Source: Candidatus Dormiibacterota bacterium
GTDB taxonomy: Bacteria; Chloroflexota; Dormibacteria; UBA8260; Bog-877
Direction of reading: 5' to 3'
Length of the DNA stretch: 15,195 nucleotides
Assembly (NCBI GenBank): GCA_003164475.1
Contig: PLTL01000201.1
Location: 1 to 15,195, forward strand
Shown: in pieces, positions 5,032 through 14,271 of the stretch
Numbering within the stretch: the stretch's first letter is position 1
Layout: every line of letters starts with the position of its first letter
Position numbers and translations under genes: made by a program
The notes under the pieces: generated by a model
The model's database searches: none
What the model was told of the DNA's origin: nothing
What the model saw: only the letters and a program-made list of their open reading frames with translations

Positions 5032-8028
5032 CTACTCGTCAGCCTCGATTTCACACCTCGCCGCGTCCAGCGACTTAGCGCGCTGCCGGAGGTCCTCCGC
5101 GAACTGCGCGGAGGATGCCGCGTTTAGCTCCCACTTGAGAGTGACGAGCTGATGATTGAGTGAGTCATCGTCGAGTTTCGACGCCAGCCACACGAGCAGC
5201 GCACGGACCTCGTCACGCTTCACATCGTCCGTGATCGATCGATTGAGGAGATCCAACCGGTACCATGAGTAGCCCTCGGCCGCCGGCGAAGGCGTTGCGT
5301 CGACTTTCCCGGCGGCATCCTCCACTTGAAGCTTCAACTCCTCCACTGAGGTCCCCGCGGGCGCAACCCCACGTCCGCCGGACCCTTCTCCCCCGCCGGA
5401 ATAGGGCTCAGGCTGCGCGTGGCGGAGTTGTTGTTGGATAGAGCTGATGGCGAGTTGTGCTGGGGAGCCGACCGAGAGCTGTGTACCCGTCCCATCGACC
5501 AATTCCCAGCCGCCCACTTCCTCATCGCCGTCCCATTTCGGCTGGATCAGGGCGAACAATGCCTGACGAATCTCATCGAGAGAGCGAACCAGCGGGAATT
5601 GCGGATTCTTATAGAACGATGAAACCACGTCTTTGAGGGTGAGGTGCCGATCGAACCGGTCGAGGATCGTGGTCAGATAGACTCCGCTCAGGGACGTCCG
5701 CTTGCGTCGCTTCTCGACCGGATCGTAGTACTCCCCAACTGCGCGCCCGGCACTCACGAGCGCACCCCACACGTCGTTGCCGGCCAATGAGGTTTGCTTG
5801 TCATCGTCGAACCGGGCGAAGACGACTTCCAGATCCTCGCCGCGCCGAGTCAGGTAGGAGTAGTGTCGGTAGGCCACCCGCACTTTGTCCTTGAGCTTGC
5901 CCTCCGCCTCGAGGAGCTGCCTCTTCACGTCGGCGCGCTCCTCCTCCTCCACCACTCGATCGAGCACCAAACCCCACGCGAGTACTTCCGCGGCAGCCTG
6001 CACTGCATAGCGCCGCTGGTACGTGTTGACCGCTGCAACGACCAGACTCGCCGCATTGTCGACGAGCAGGCCGTCATCCCCGAGACCAAACATCCGGTTG
6101 ATGTCGGCGCGTGAGCGGGAATCGTCGCCGTTAAGCAACGTCCACTCCCGGGGATCCAGTACAACCAGGCGGTTCGCCTGACCGTCAATGTCACCAGCCA
6201 CGTCCCCCACGGTCTGGCTCTTCGTTGGCGCTTCGACGAACCTGAGCTCCTCGAATTGCCCCTTCGTTGCCAGACGCTTGGCCGTTTCCCACACTAGAGC
6301 GTCCTTCTCAGCTTCGGACACCTGGAGCCGGGCCGAGTTGAAGTACATGCGCAGCGTTTGCTTGATGGTCAGCCAGAAGCGCTCGGGAGCATTAGCTGGC
6401 TTGGTCACCTCGAGCGCGCCGAGACCATCCTCGCCCGTGAGCGCGGAAAAGACCTCCTCGACCGCCGAGAACGGGCTGGCCATGCCGTCGGCCGGAAGGA
6501 GCAGCGTCGCCATAAGTTCGGCTTTGGTGGCCCCGCGCCGGCCCTGGGCGCGGCCCACGAGGCTGTAGTTAAAGAGGGCGGTCGCCATTCGAACGGCCGC
6601 ACTCGGCTGTCCAACAACGACCTTGGCATCAACCATACGTCGATCGACCTCGATCGCTCGTCCGGATGTACCGTCGGCGGACGAGATGTCAGTTGTGGCA
6701 ACGGCGCGGTAGCCCTGGATCGCCCGGTCGTTGCCGAGCAGCAGCCCACTGTTGAGCAAAGCGTCAAGACACCGCGCCTGCGGCACCTTACCGACGCCTT
6801 TCACGCCCGCGAGGGGCAAGTCGCCGACGCCGACAAGCCGCGGCACCCACCCACCGGCCTCCGCGGTGCGCACCCAATGGAGTGCAGCCAGGGCGAAGAT
6901 TGCGACCGTCGAGCGAACGCGCTGGAAGCCTTGAGTCTTCCCCCACTCGTTCTGGACGAGGTCCATGAGATCGGGGTGGAAGGGATAAGTGGCCTCGATT
7001 CGCTCGGCAAGGGTTGCGGCATTCCAACCGGTGCCGAGGCGGTCGAAGACCTGCTCACGCCACGCCCGTTCCGACCGCACGGTCTTCTGGTAGCCGTCGG
7101 CAAGCACGCGCGCGGCGGAAGGGTTGTCCGTTGTGCTCTCGAAGATGCGACGGCGAATGATGGCAGCGAAATCGGCGGTCTCTGTGACCGCGATCGTAGT
7201 GCCGTTCCGATTGAGCCGTCGGCCGATGTACTCGCGAAAGTTCTCGGCGGCTGGAGGGTAACCCTCTGGATCGAGCTCCGAGCGGATCATCACAACGACG
7301 AAGGCGACTCTGGGCACATCGTCACAGGCGTCCATCAGCGCGTTGAGGAAAGCCAGTTCGCCAGGCATCGACTTCAACGCGGAGACGTCGGACAGCTGAA
7401 GTGCATAGTCCATCAGCTCGTCGAGCAACACGAGTACCGGACCGCCGACGCCGGTCAGCGCGTCCTGAAGGGTCGACTTGTTTGGGCCCCGGGCCACGTA
7501 CGCGTCCCACTTGGCCCGATCCCCCGCGACGACGGCCCACAGAAAGCGCTCGAAGAGGGTCGTGGCAGGCCCGAACACCTCCGTCGGCTTGCCTGGGGAG
7601 AAGTGGTCAGCGGTCAGCGTGACCACCCTGGTTTCGGCGAGGCGGCCGCCGCCGTTGCCGCCGGCCTGGACCTCTGCCCGAACGGCCTTCCCAAGGTCAG
7701 TTCCGAAGAACCCCCCAGGGTTGATCGCCATGTGGTAGAGCCCGACAAGTGCGTGGCTCTTGCCTCCGCCCATGCCCTGGTCGAGGTGGAACAAGGCGAT
7801 GGACTCTCCCGCTCCGCTGAGTCGTCGGGCGACACGCGAGAGAAACCCGACGAGGTTGGGTGTGGGTTGGGTGATGTCCGCGTAGTAGTTGACGTCGCGG
7901 TACGGCGCATCGACGGTCTGGTAGGCGGCCTTGTGGAGGCTCATCTGCAGGTCGCCAACACCGCCGTCGGAGGCCACGACCTCGGGGCGGATGGTCAGGA
8001 CATTGGTCCAGTTCACTGTACCGTCCAT
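5032..8028 (-). CDS. DUF499 (COG1483) P-loop ATPase of a methylase-associated defence system
   Basis: This 998-aa protein is full length for the family. An N-terminal AAA+-like ATPase core shows a Walker A loop QGMGGGKSHAL (84-94, K90) and a Walker B strand VLVLLDEL (198-205, D203 and E204). These are followed by VVVMIRSELDPEGYP (244-258), typical of the DUF499 family. The C-terminal half is helical and contains basic and acidic patches. A Gly-rich linker GGGEGSGGRG (about 877-886) lies before a final domain of roughly 100 residues. The ATG overlaps the methylase stop as TAATG, so translation is coupled. DUF499 ATPases repeatedly neighbour DUF1156 methylases and helicases and are predicted antiphage components. 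The exact reaction is unknown; ATP-driven remodelling on DNA is inferred. It is last in its operon. The long antisense frame over 6358-8031 is a composition artefact. Confidence 0.93.
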   Translation of the reverse strand: MDGTVNWTNVLTIRPEVVASDGGVGDLQMSLHKAAYQTVDAPYRDVNYYADITQPTPNLVGFLSRVARRLSGAGESIALFHLDQGMGGGKSHALVGLYHMAINPGGFFGTDLGKAVRAEVQAGGNGGGRLAETRVVTLTADHFSPGKPTEVFGPATTLFERFLWAVVAGDRAKWDAYVARGPNKSTLQDALTGVGGPVLVLLDELMDYALQLSDVSALKSMPGELAFLNALMDACDDVPRVAFVVVMIRSELDPEGYPPAAENFREYIGRRLNRNGTTIAVTETADFAAIIRRRIFESTTDNPSAARVLADGYQKTVRSERAWREQVFDRLGTGWNAATLAERIEATYPFHPDLMDLVQNEWGKTQGFQRVRSTVAIFALAALHWVRTAEAGGWVPRLVGVGDLPLAGVKGVGKVPQARCLDALLNSGLLLGNDRAIQGYRAVATTDISSADGTSGRAIEVDRRMVDAKVVVGQPSAAVRMATALFNYSLVGRAQGRRGATKAELMATLLLPADGMASPFSAVEEVFSALTGEDGLGALEVTKPANAPERFWLTIKQTLRMYFNSARLQVSEAEKDALVWETAKRLATKGQFEELRFVEAPTKSQTVGDVAGDIDGQANRLVVLDPREWTLLNGDDSRSRADINRMFGLGDDGLLVDNAASLVVAAVNTYQRRYAVQAAAEVLAWGLVLDRVVEEEERADVKRQLLEAEGKLKDKVRVAYRHYSYLTRRGEDLEVVFARFDDDKQTSLAGNDVWGALVSAGRAVGEYYDPVEKRRKRTSLSGVYLTTILDRFDRHLTLKDVVSSFYKNPQFPLVRSLDEIRQALFALIQPKWDGDEEVGGWELVDGTGTQLSVGSPAQLAISSIQQQLRHAQPEPYSGGGEGSGGRGVAPAGTSVEELKLQVEDAAGKVDATPSPAAEGYSWYRLDLLNRSITDDVKRDEVRALLVWLASKLDDDSLNHQLVTLKWELNAASSAQFAEDLRQRAKSLDAARCEIEADE

Positions 8029-10778
8029 TAACGAGGCTCTCCTATGTCGTCGAATATGCTGAGCTGCGCCGTCTCCCTCCTCAGGTCGTCGACAAGCGTG
8101 GAGACGGTGTTAGACACACGTTTGATCCCGGCCAATGCCTTGGCGAGACCATCTGCGGACGGAATCTGGCGGGTGAGGTCGGCGATCACTGCCCAAAGGT
8201 GTTGGTCGCTCGGATCACGCTCGGCGATCGACATGACGGCGGCGACGGGTTCTGTGCCGCCCGTGGCCCAGGCATGGACCATCGCCCGCACCACCTCGAA
8301 GGTGGACGATTGCGGGCCGACTTGGCCGGGATCGTCGAGCCGCAACCGGAAGCCTCCCGCTGACTCGGTCAGGATATTGCCGCGAAGATCGTCGAGCCGC
8401 AGCTCGTCGGCCTGAGCGAAGAACCGAGCCTCCCCTTTGGGCACATCAGCTCGACCCTTGGCGCGCAACCAGAAGACTGCAAAGCGGGTCACCGCATCGA
8501 ACGTCTCTAGCGGAAGCTCATCGACCCTCAGCCGCGCCGCATCACGAACGGCCCGCCGTGCGACGTTCAAGTAGCGGTCGAGATCGGCGTCGCTCCCGTC
8601 CGGGTTAATGACCCGTCTGTACCGGCCGTAAACCTCCATAGCTGGGCCATAGGAGGCCATAAGCTGATCCTCGAGCGCGAACCCCTCAATGTCCCACTGC
8701 CGGACCCGTTCCGTGACAGCGTCGGCGACTTCGCGGTCGACTTGCGCGGCGACGCCAACCTGGCGCTGCTTTGAGGCCACCCGGCAGCCGATGGTAACAG
8801 TCACCCTTATTGATGCAACCCCGGTATTGATCGACTCGGTCCGTGATGGCCACGCAGCGGTGACTACGAACCCAGCCGTATGGAGCGCGCCAAGCAGCCT
8901 TCGCCAAGCATCGGGGTCCGAGTGGCCAAAGACCACAACAAGGTGACCAGTTGACTTGAGCACCCGCCGAGCCTCGACGAAAGACTTCGCGAGCATTGCC
9001 TCATAGAACTCAGTGTCGTGGCGAACCCGGTTGGGCTCGTGAACGCGGCGGACGATAATCTCCTGGTTCTTATCCTGGAGGCCGTCGCGCATCTGCACGT
9101 CCTCCCCGAACAAGTCTGGCTCGATGTCAAAGAGGAGGCGCTTAAGCCAAACGTGGAAAAGGTCGGACCCATCAGCGTATTCGACCATGTCGTAGTACGG
9201 AGGGTCAGTGATTACCACGTCCACCGACGAGTCGCGAACTGGCAATGCAGTAGCCGACGCCATGCGTAGACGAACAGGAGTGTGAGCCTGCCCATCTAGC
9301 ACCTTGCGAACAGCTTGGACAGTCGACGAGCTGATTGATGACCAGGTGCTGGCTCCTTCGCCGAGTCCGGTCTCAAAGTAGTCAAACTGGTAGTTCAGGT
9401 TGCATTGATTGACGAAGAGGTCCGAGATGAAGATCGTGTTGGGGACGCTTCCGTCGACCTTTCCCTTCGACTGTATCGAGCAACCCCGGGTGGAGCGACG
9501 GAGGCGCCGTACCAGCGCAGCCCCGACAAACGACAAGAGAACGCGGCAGTAGGTTGTGCTCAGGCCGGCCGAGAGCAGTTCAGCGTGCACCTCGCGGCCT
9601 GCCACACAGGTAGCTGCGAAGCTGAGCGCCTGCCGGTGGTTCATTAGGTCCCCGAAGGTTATGCAGCCATATCCGCTCCCCATGACGGTGTGCACGTTGC
9701 CTTCGGGGATCTTCTCGTTCGGCACGAGGGCGCGAAGCTCGGCGACGGCCACGCCATCCTTCGTCGTCGGGTCTGCCCCCGCGAGCTCGATCACGGTCGG
9801 CTCGCGGAAGACGCGCCCGCCCTCAGATGAAATGTCAGCGACAGCGATCAGGACGTCACTAAACTCGCCAGTCTGCGACTTCGCCTTGACAGTCTCGATT
9901 GGATGAACATGCTGACAGAATAGACAGCGCGCGGTCTTGCCCTTCTTCTTCTTACCATTCGCCCTCAGCGACTGCGTATACGTGGGCTCCTGCACCGGCA
10001 CGCCCTCAATCACTCTGGCATGCCACGCGTCGCCTTCGACCACGAGCTGAAGAGACTGGCCTTTGTCGCGGTTCCGAACATAGGGAAAACGCAAGACCAG
10101 GGAGCCCAGCAGCGGAAACGGTCTCTTGCATTGATCACAGGGCATGGTCACGGCCCAGAGGTAACCCCATGGGAACGCACCGTCGATGTTCCTGGGGAAG
10201 TATCGCTCCATTCTTTGAGCTACACGTCGCCCGACCTTGGCGAGTACGTTCTCTACGTCGCGAGCCAACCGTGATGAGGCGAACTCGGTCGAGGCCCCGA
10301 CGTCTAGAGTGGCCTCCTTTGGTCCCGCTGTACCTGGCAATATGGGCTCAGCCGACCAGTCCCGTGCCGGGTAGTCGGCGAGGAGCCTTCCTGCCAGGGT
10401 CGCGATGGGTGAGAGGTCGATACCCATAGCACTAGCGCCGGCCCGCGCGGCTTCAAGCGGGATGATGCCGCGTCCCGAGAACATGTCAAGCACTACCGGG
10501 GCTTTGCCGCCGAAGTTTGCTCTGACTGCATCGACAAGAGTGCGATACGTCTCAGCACCCCCAGTCCTAATTGCAGCGTCGATGACCGGCTTCAGAGCGG
10601 GATCGTCCGGCAAGAGGGAGGTGAGTGCCACGGCTCGAGCCTGTGCAATAGGACGTGAGGCGAACCAGGGGAATATGGCCTTCTCGGTCAACCCAGAACC
10701 GGCAGGCGTGGCGCATGCGTCGTCGACCGCCGTCACGGGGAACCATCGGTCGACGAGCCTGGCGGGAGAGTCGGTCAT
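8028..10778 (-). CDS. DUF1156 (COG1743) adenine-specific DNA methylase with zinc ribbon
   Basis: The product is 916 aa from the ATG at 10778, which overlaps the helicase stop as ATGA. The frame stays open 42 codons further upstream, but the DUF1156 domain begins right after this ATG (ARLVDRWFPV, then EKAIFPWFASRPIAQARAVA). SAM-binding motif I is VLDMFSGRGIIPLEAARAG (96-114). The catalytic motif IV is DPPYYDMVEYAD (525-536), the DPPY form expected of an N6-adenine or N4-cytosine methylase. Between them lie two cysteine pairs, CDQC (214-217) and CLFC (285-288), forming a likely zinc ribbon. It is followed by about 190 residues that may hold target recognition, since no separate specificity subunit is present. 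The last 250 residues are helical. The likely role is marking host DNA so that the helicase and ATPase partners spare it, inferred from DISARM and BREX logic. The target base and sequence cannot be read here. Confidence 0.93.
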   Translation of the reverse strand: MTDSPARLVDRWFPVTAVDDACATPAGSGLTEKAIFPWFASRPIAQARAVALTSLLPDDPALKPVIDAAIRTGGAETYRTLVDAVRANFGGKAPVVLDMFSGRGIIPLEAARAGASAMGIDLSPIATLAGRLLADYPARDWSAEPILPGTAGPKEATLDVGASTEFASSRLARDVENVLAKVGRRVAQRMERYFPRNIDGAFPWGYLWAVTMPCDQCKRPFPLLGSLVLRFPYVRNRDKGQSLQLVVEGDAWHARVIEGVPVQEPTYTQSLRANGKKKKGKTARCLFCQHVHPIETVKAKSQTGEFSDVLIAVADISSEGGRVFREPTVIELAGADPTTKDGVAVAELRALVPNEKIPEGNVHTVMGSGYGCITFGDLMNHRQALSFAATCVAGREVHAELLSAGLSTTYCRVLLSFVGAALVRRLRRSTRGCSIQSKGKVDGSVPNTIFISDLFVNQCNLNYQFDYFETGLGEGASTWSSISSSTVQAVRKVLDGQAHTPVRLRMASATALPVRDSSVDVVITDPPYYDMVEYADGSDLFHVWLKRLLFDIEPDLFGEDVQMRDGLQDKNQEIIVRRVHEPNRVRHDTEFYEAMLAKSFVEARRVLKSTGHLVVVFGHSDPDAWRRLLGALHTAGFVVTAAWPSRTESINTGVASIRVTVTIGCRVASKQRQVGVAAQVDREVADAVTERVRQWDIEGFALEDQLMASYGPAMEVYGRYRRVINPDGSDADLDRYLNVARRAVRDAARLRVDELPLETFDAVTRFAVFWLRAKGRADVPKGEARFFAQADELRLDDLRGNILTESAGGFRLRLDDPGQVGPQSSTFEVVRAMVHAWATGGTEPVAAVMSIAERDPSDQHLWAVIADLTRQIPSADGLAKALAGIKRVSNTVSTLVDDLRRETAQLSIFDDIGEPR

Positions 10779-13700
10779 GTTTGCTGCGCCTGTTCCTTGA
10801 GTTGGGACACCTTGATCTGAAACCGTTGGATTCGGCCAGCGCCGATTCCATATACGGACGCTGGATTGCGCGTACGGACCTCCACTGTGGCGTTGGTCCC
10901 GCAATTGTCGACCACGTAGAGCCAGTAGTCGTCACCACGTTGGAGCGCTTGAGCCCACTCGTTCTGTTCCATCCAAACTGGGCCAAGTGGTCCCGTGTGC
11001 CCTTTGACTTCCACGCAGCGTTGCTCACCGGTGTGCTTGTGACGGGCCAGTAGATCGTAACCAACTCCGGCGGTCTGGCGATCATCGACAGTAAACCCCA
11101 GCGAGGTGAGTTCCGTTAAGACTCTAGCGACGGCGATCTTCTCTGCGTCGGGATCGTACCCAAGATCCTCGAGTCGGACACCTGCCGCCACGTGCGCCCA
11201 CCCGACAAGGCGGACTGCAGTGGGACGGACATCCTCGATGCCGGCGAGCTGCGCGAGTCGCTGGACCTTGAGAGTCTGAAAGGTGGCCGTGCGCGTTTGG
11301 CGCACCTCTCTCGGCAGTTCGGCGATTTCTTCCAGGAAACGATCTTCGAGATCGCTGAGCTGTTCGCGGGCCTTGGTCACCCAAGCGAGCCGCTCGCTCT
11401 TTTGGCGGCCAACCTCCCTGCGAAGGGCGGCCTTGGCTTCGACTTCTCCGTCAGCTAACTGGGCAGGGTTCGGTTTGGCATGTGCTGAACCCAGCGTCGG
11501 TCGGAGCTTCATCAGGGACTCCCACGACACTTCAAAGGCACCAGTCCCGGACCAGCGGACGAGGAGTGGGGCCGGCCGCGAGACCTGCCGAACGCCGTCG
11601 TGCATCCGCACTTCGGCCTCATACAGGAGCAATGTGTAGTCAGTCAAGGAGCCGGTGTCGAGCAACTGGCAGCCGCGAAGCAGCTCAGGGCGGCCCATTT
11701 CAAGGGCTAGTTCGACGAGCTCTCCGAAGGCACCTTCAGTGGGACCGAGGACGACCACTTCGTCGAGGTCCCCGGCACCTTCAGATCGGGCACTCTCTAG
11801 AGCACCACCGTCGGCGGCAACGTAACGACTGGTGCTGCCACCCAGAGCGGCTGGTAGGAGGCGGCTTGACCGAACCTGTCGGATGCCAGGGGCAGGCCCT
11901 GCGGTCACCACCCAGTTGTTGGCCGCAGCGATCGCGTCGAAGAAACCGTCAACAATGATTGGGTTGATGGCCTCCAGGCGGTCGGCACGGAACCGGGCCT
12001 CGGCGGCGGCGTGGTTGACCCGGGAGCGAAGGTGGTTCTCGCCGTTGACCAAGTCCTGGGCCGTCCGTTTGAGGGTGGCGACGTCGGGTAGGTCGACGGG
12101 CGCAGTGGGGTCAGCCTGGGCTCGAGCGAGAGTGCTGGCGAGGTCGAACCCATCGCCCGTGGCCCTGGCGAACGTGGCGTCGAGCAGATCGAATATGCGG
12201 CCGCCGAGGCTCTCGGCGGCCGCCTCGATGTTGGTGAGTATCACCTCCTGAACCCGGCCCTCTCGAGTGCCGGGGGCAACGAGGTGGTAGACGAACACAG
12301 CGTGGTGCTGTCCAATGCGGTGGAGGCGCCCCATGCGCTGTTCAAGGCGGACGAGCGACCAGGGGATGTCCCAATCGATCATCACGTGGGCGCTCTGAAG
12401 GTTGATCCCCTCCCCGCCGGCGTCTGTTGACACGAGCACCTGAAAGTCGCTGGCGAGGAATCGGCGTTGCAGTTCATGGCGAGCCTTGTGGTCAACAGCG
12501 CCCTCAAGGGTCTCGGTGGTGAATCCCGCGTCGCGAAAGCGACCCGCGAGCCAACGCGCAGTGTCCGCGAACTCACTGAATACCAGCAGTTGGCCATTGC
12601 CCGGCTTGATGTCATGCTTGGCCAGCAGGCGCTCGGCTTCGATCCACTTGGCAGGCGTGCCGCCGACAGCGATTGCTGCGCGCAGTTGGTCGAGGACCTG
12701 CTCCACGGCCGCAATTTCTGCCCGCCTGTCGCGGGATGATGCCCCCACGATGACTTCCTCGGCTCGGGCCAGGTCCTCTGGGTCTTCGAAGCCAGCGGAG
12801 AATGGGCGATCTCCACGGAGCCCCTCGGCAAGCCCCTCGGGGACCATTGCCGTGTTGCGACTGGCGGCGCTGCCGTGAAGACACGCCAGACGACGCTCAA
12901 GGGTCGCGATGGCGGCTGGGAGGCAGCTCGCTGCGCGCTTGCCGTAGATCGAAAGCGCGAGAGTCGAGTCTTTTCCGTACCAAGCGCCGGCGTACTCCAT
13001 CACGGCCTCATAGGCCGCCAACTCCAAGTCGCCGAGGGTGACAGGCACCGTCTCTGAGAAACGGGCGGGGAACAGGTCCTTCCCGTCCAGGTCTTTGAGT
13101 TCCTCCTTCATGCGCCGCAAGAACGAGAGGCGACTTGGCCGCAGGTATGACTCGTAGCGGTCGTTGCTCTGGTCCCAGGGGTACAGCTCGGCGTCGAGGA
13201 CGTGGCAGAGGCCTCGGAAGAAATGCTCCTTGCCACGGTGAGGGGTCGCCGTAAGAAGGAGAAGGTGATGGGAGCGGGCAGCCAGCTCCTCAGCCGCCGT
13301 GAGGTACCGCGAGGTGGGTGTGAGGCGGTGAGCCTCGTCGAAGACGGCAAGTGACCACGACGCTCGGGTGCCGGCGACCTTGCGCCGGACGTCGGGGTTA
13401 TGAGTGAACAAATCGACGCTGGTCATCCACACGTCGACTCGCGGGTCCAGGTCTTTGGGGTCGCGTGCCACATCGGGGGTTAGGAAGCTCGAGTGGACGC
13501 CGAAGAAGTCCTCAAGCTCCTCTTGCCACTTCGGGACCAGGTGCGCTGGCACGACGATGACGACCGGACCCGGAATCAGGCCGCGCCGTCTGCCCTCGAC
13601 CAGATACATCCCAGTCATGATGGTCTTGCCTGTGCCCGGCTCATCGGCGAGTAAGAACCGCAGGCGAGGCTGCGGCAACATGTGGTCGAAGACCGCTTCA

Positions 13701-14014
13701 TCCTGATGGGCATAGGGGCGCAGGGGTCGGGTGGCAAGCGCCGCCGAGCGCAAACGAGGGCTCGTGTACTGCATCCATCGGCCCCAGAGTCCCGCGAGTG
13801 CCGCCTTAGAAATGCCCCGACCATCGTTCTCGGGAACGCGAGCAGCGACGACGTCGGCGACGCTCATCGTGCGATCCTCAAGGCCGCCACCCGGGTGGCG
13901 GACAATCAGATCGATCCCGGACTCAGTCACGGTCGCCATTTCGACCGTGAGGAGCTCACCGTCGACACGGATTCGCTCGCCCCGAGTGGGGGGCCGTAGG
14001 TCAGCGGCCGTCAC
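10775..14014 (-). CDS. SNF2/DEAH-type helicase with C-terminal DUF3883 nuclease-like domain
   Basis: This 1079-aa protein starts at GTG 14014 with no clear Shine-Dalgarno. Superfamily 2 motifs appear in order: motif I LLADEPGTGKT (121-131), DEAH (226-229), LLLLTATPHRGK (251-262), VLVSTDAGGEGINLQSA (526-542) and motif VI QRMGRLHRIGQ (559-569), as in HepA/SNF2-type enzymes. The C-terminal roughly 95 residues fit DUF3883: GYDLLA (985-990), RCVEVKG (999-1005) and EQNEWAQA (1016-1023). D987, E1002 and K1004 are positioned as in a PD-(D/E)xK nuclease fold. It is first in the three-gene operon and overlaps the methylase by 4 bp. Helicases of this kind accompany DUF1156 and DUF499 proteins and resemble DrmD of class 1 DISARM. 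ATP-driven translocation on invading DNA is expected. Whether the DUF3883 domain cuts DNA or only binds it is open. Confidence 0.93.
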   Translation of the reverse strand: MTAADLRPPTRGERIRVDGELLTVEMATVTESGIDLIVRHPGGGLEDRTMSVADVVAARVPENDGRGISKAALAGLWGRWMQYTSPRLRSAALATRPLRPYAHQDEAVFDHMLPQPRLRFLLADEPGTGKTIMTGMYLVEGRRRGLIPGPVVIVVPAHLVPKWQEELEDFFGVHSSFLTPDVARDPKDLDPRVDVWMTSVDLFTHNPDVRRKVAGTRASWSLAVFDEAHRLTPTSRYLTAAEELAARSHHLLLLTATPHRGKEHFFRGLCHVLDAELYPWDQSNDRYESYLRPSRLSFLRRMKEELKDLDGKDLFPARFSETVPVTLGDLELAAYEAVMEYAGAWYGKDSTLALSIYGKRAASCLPAAIATLERRLACLHGSAASRNTAMVPEGLAEGLRGDRPFSAGFEDPEDLARAEEVIVGASSRDRRAEIAAVEQVLDQLRAAIAVGGTPAKWIEAERLLAKHDIKPGNGQLLVFSEFADTARWLAGRFRDAGFTTETLEGAVDHKARHELQRRFLASDFQVLVSTDAGGEGINLQSAHVMIDWDIPWSLVRLEQRMGRLHRIGQHHAVFVYHLVAPGTREGRVQEVILTNIEAAAESLGGRIFDLLDATFARATGDGFDLASTLARAQADPTAPVDLPDVATLKRTAQDLVNGENHLRSRVNHAAAEARFRADRLEAINPIIVDGFFDAIAAANNWVVTAGPAPGIRQVRSSRLLPAALGGSTSRYVAADGGALESARSEGAGDLDEVVVLGPTEGAFGELVELALEMGRPELLRGCQLLDTGSLTDYTLLLYEAEVRMHDGVRQVSRPAPLLVRWSGTGAFEVSWESLMKLRPTLGSAHAKPNPAQLADGEVEAKAALRREVGRQKSERLAWVTKAREQLSDLEDRFLEEIAELPREVRQTRTATFQTLKVQRLAQLAGIEDVRPTAVRLVGWAHVAAGVRLEDLGYDPDAEKIAVARVLTELTSLGFTVDDRQTAGVGYDLLARHKHTGEQRCVEVKGHTGPLGPVWMEQNEWAQALQRGDDYWLYVVDNCGTNATVEVRTRNPASVYGIGAGRIQRFQIKVSQLKEQAQQT

Positions 14015-14199
14015 GGCTTGTACTCAATCCGATTCCACGCACCCCAGGGCCATGCGGCGAGTCGGCCGCGACAGCACGAGGGCAACCCCGCTCGGCGTGG
14101 ACTGGCACCTGGCCGAGGATAGGGGCCCATGCTGCCGACCGGCACAGCGTAGCCGCCGGTTGCACATGCCCCGTCTTGGGCGTGATGGATTCGGCCACA

Positions 14200-14228
14200 G
14201 GTACACCCACGATGCAAGAATACGTCAA
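14200..14228 (-). promoter_or_regulatory. tentative promoter upstream of the helicase operon
   Basis: On the minus strand TTGACG (14228-14223) is followed after 17 bases by TGTACC (14205-14200). That is a good -35 with a weak -10. Transcription would start near 14193, leaving a leader of about 180 nt before GTG 14014. No better pair was found in the debris between the operon and the Lon fragment, so this is a low-confidence guess. Confidence 0.25.
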
Positions 14229-14271
14229 ACGCGACAACGGGAAAGTCGCCCTGAGCAGAACGTAGCGAACC

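Noticed and set aside
6358..8031. 557-codon plus-strand open frame opposite the DUF499 gene
   Set aside because: It is exactly antisense to a gene with intact Walker motifs, has no recognisable domain, and is explained by GC-rich third positions suppressing stops on the opposite strand.
10779..10904. 42-codon upstream extension of the methylase
   Set aside because: It lies inside the helicase C-terminus. The ATG at 10778 forms an ATGA overlap and DUF1156 homology begins right after it.
5032..14014. Calling the operon canonical DISARM or BREX
   Set aside because: There is no drmA helicase, drmB (DUF1998), drmC PLD nuclease, pglZ or brxC/brxL. Only a helicase-methylase-ATPase logic is shared.
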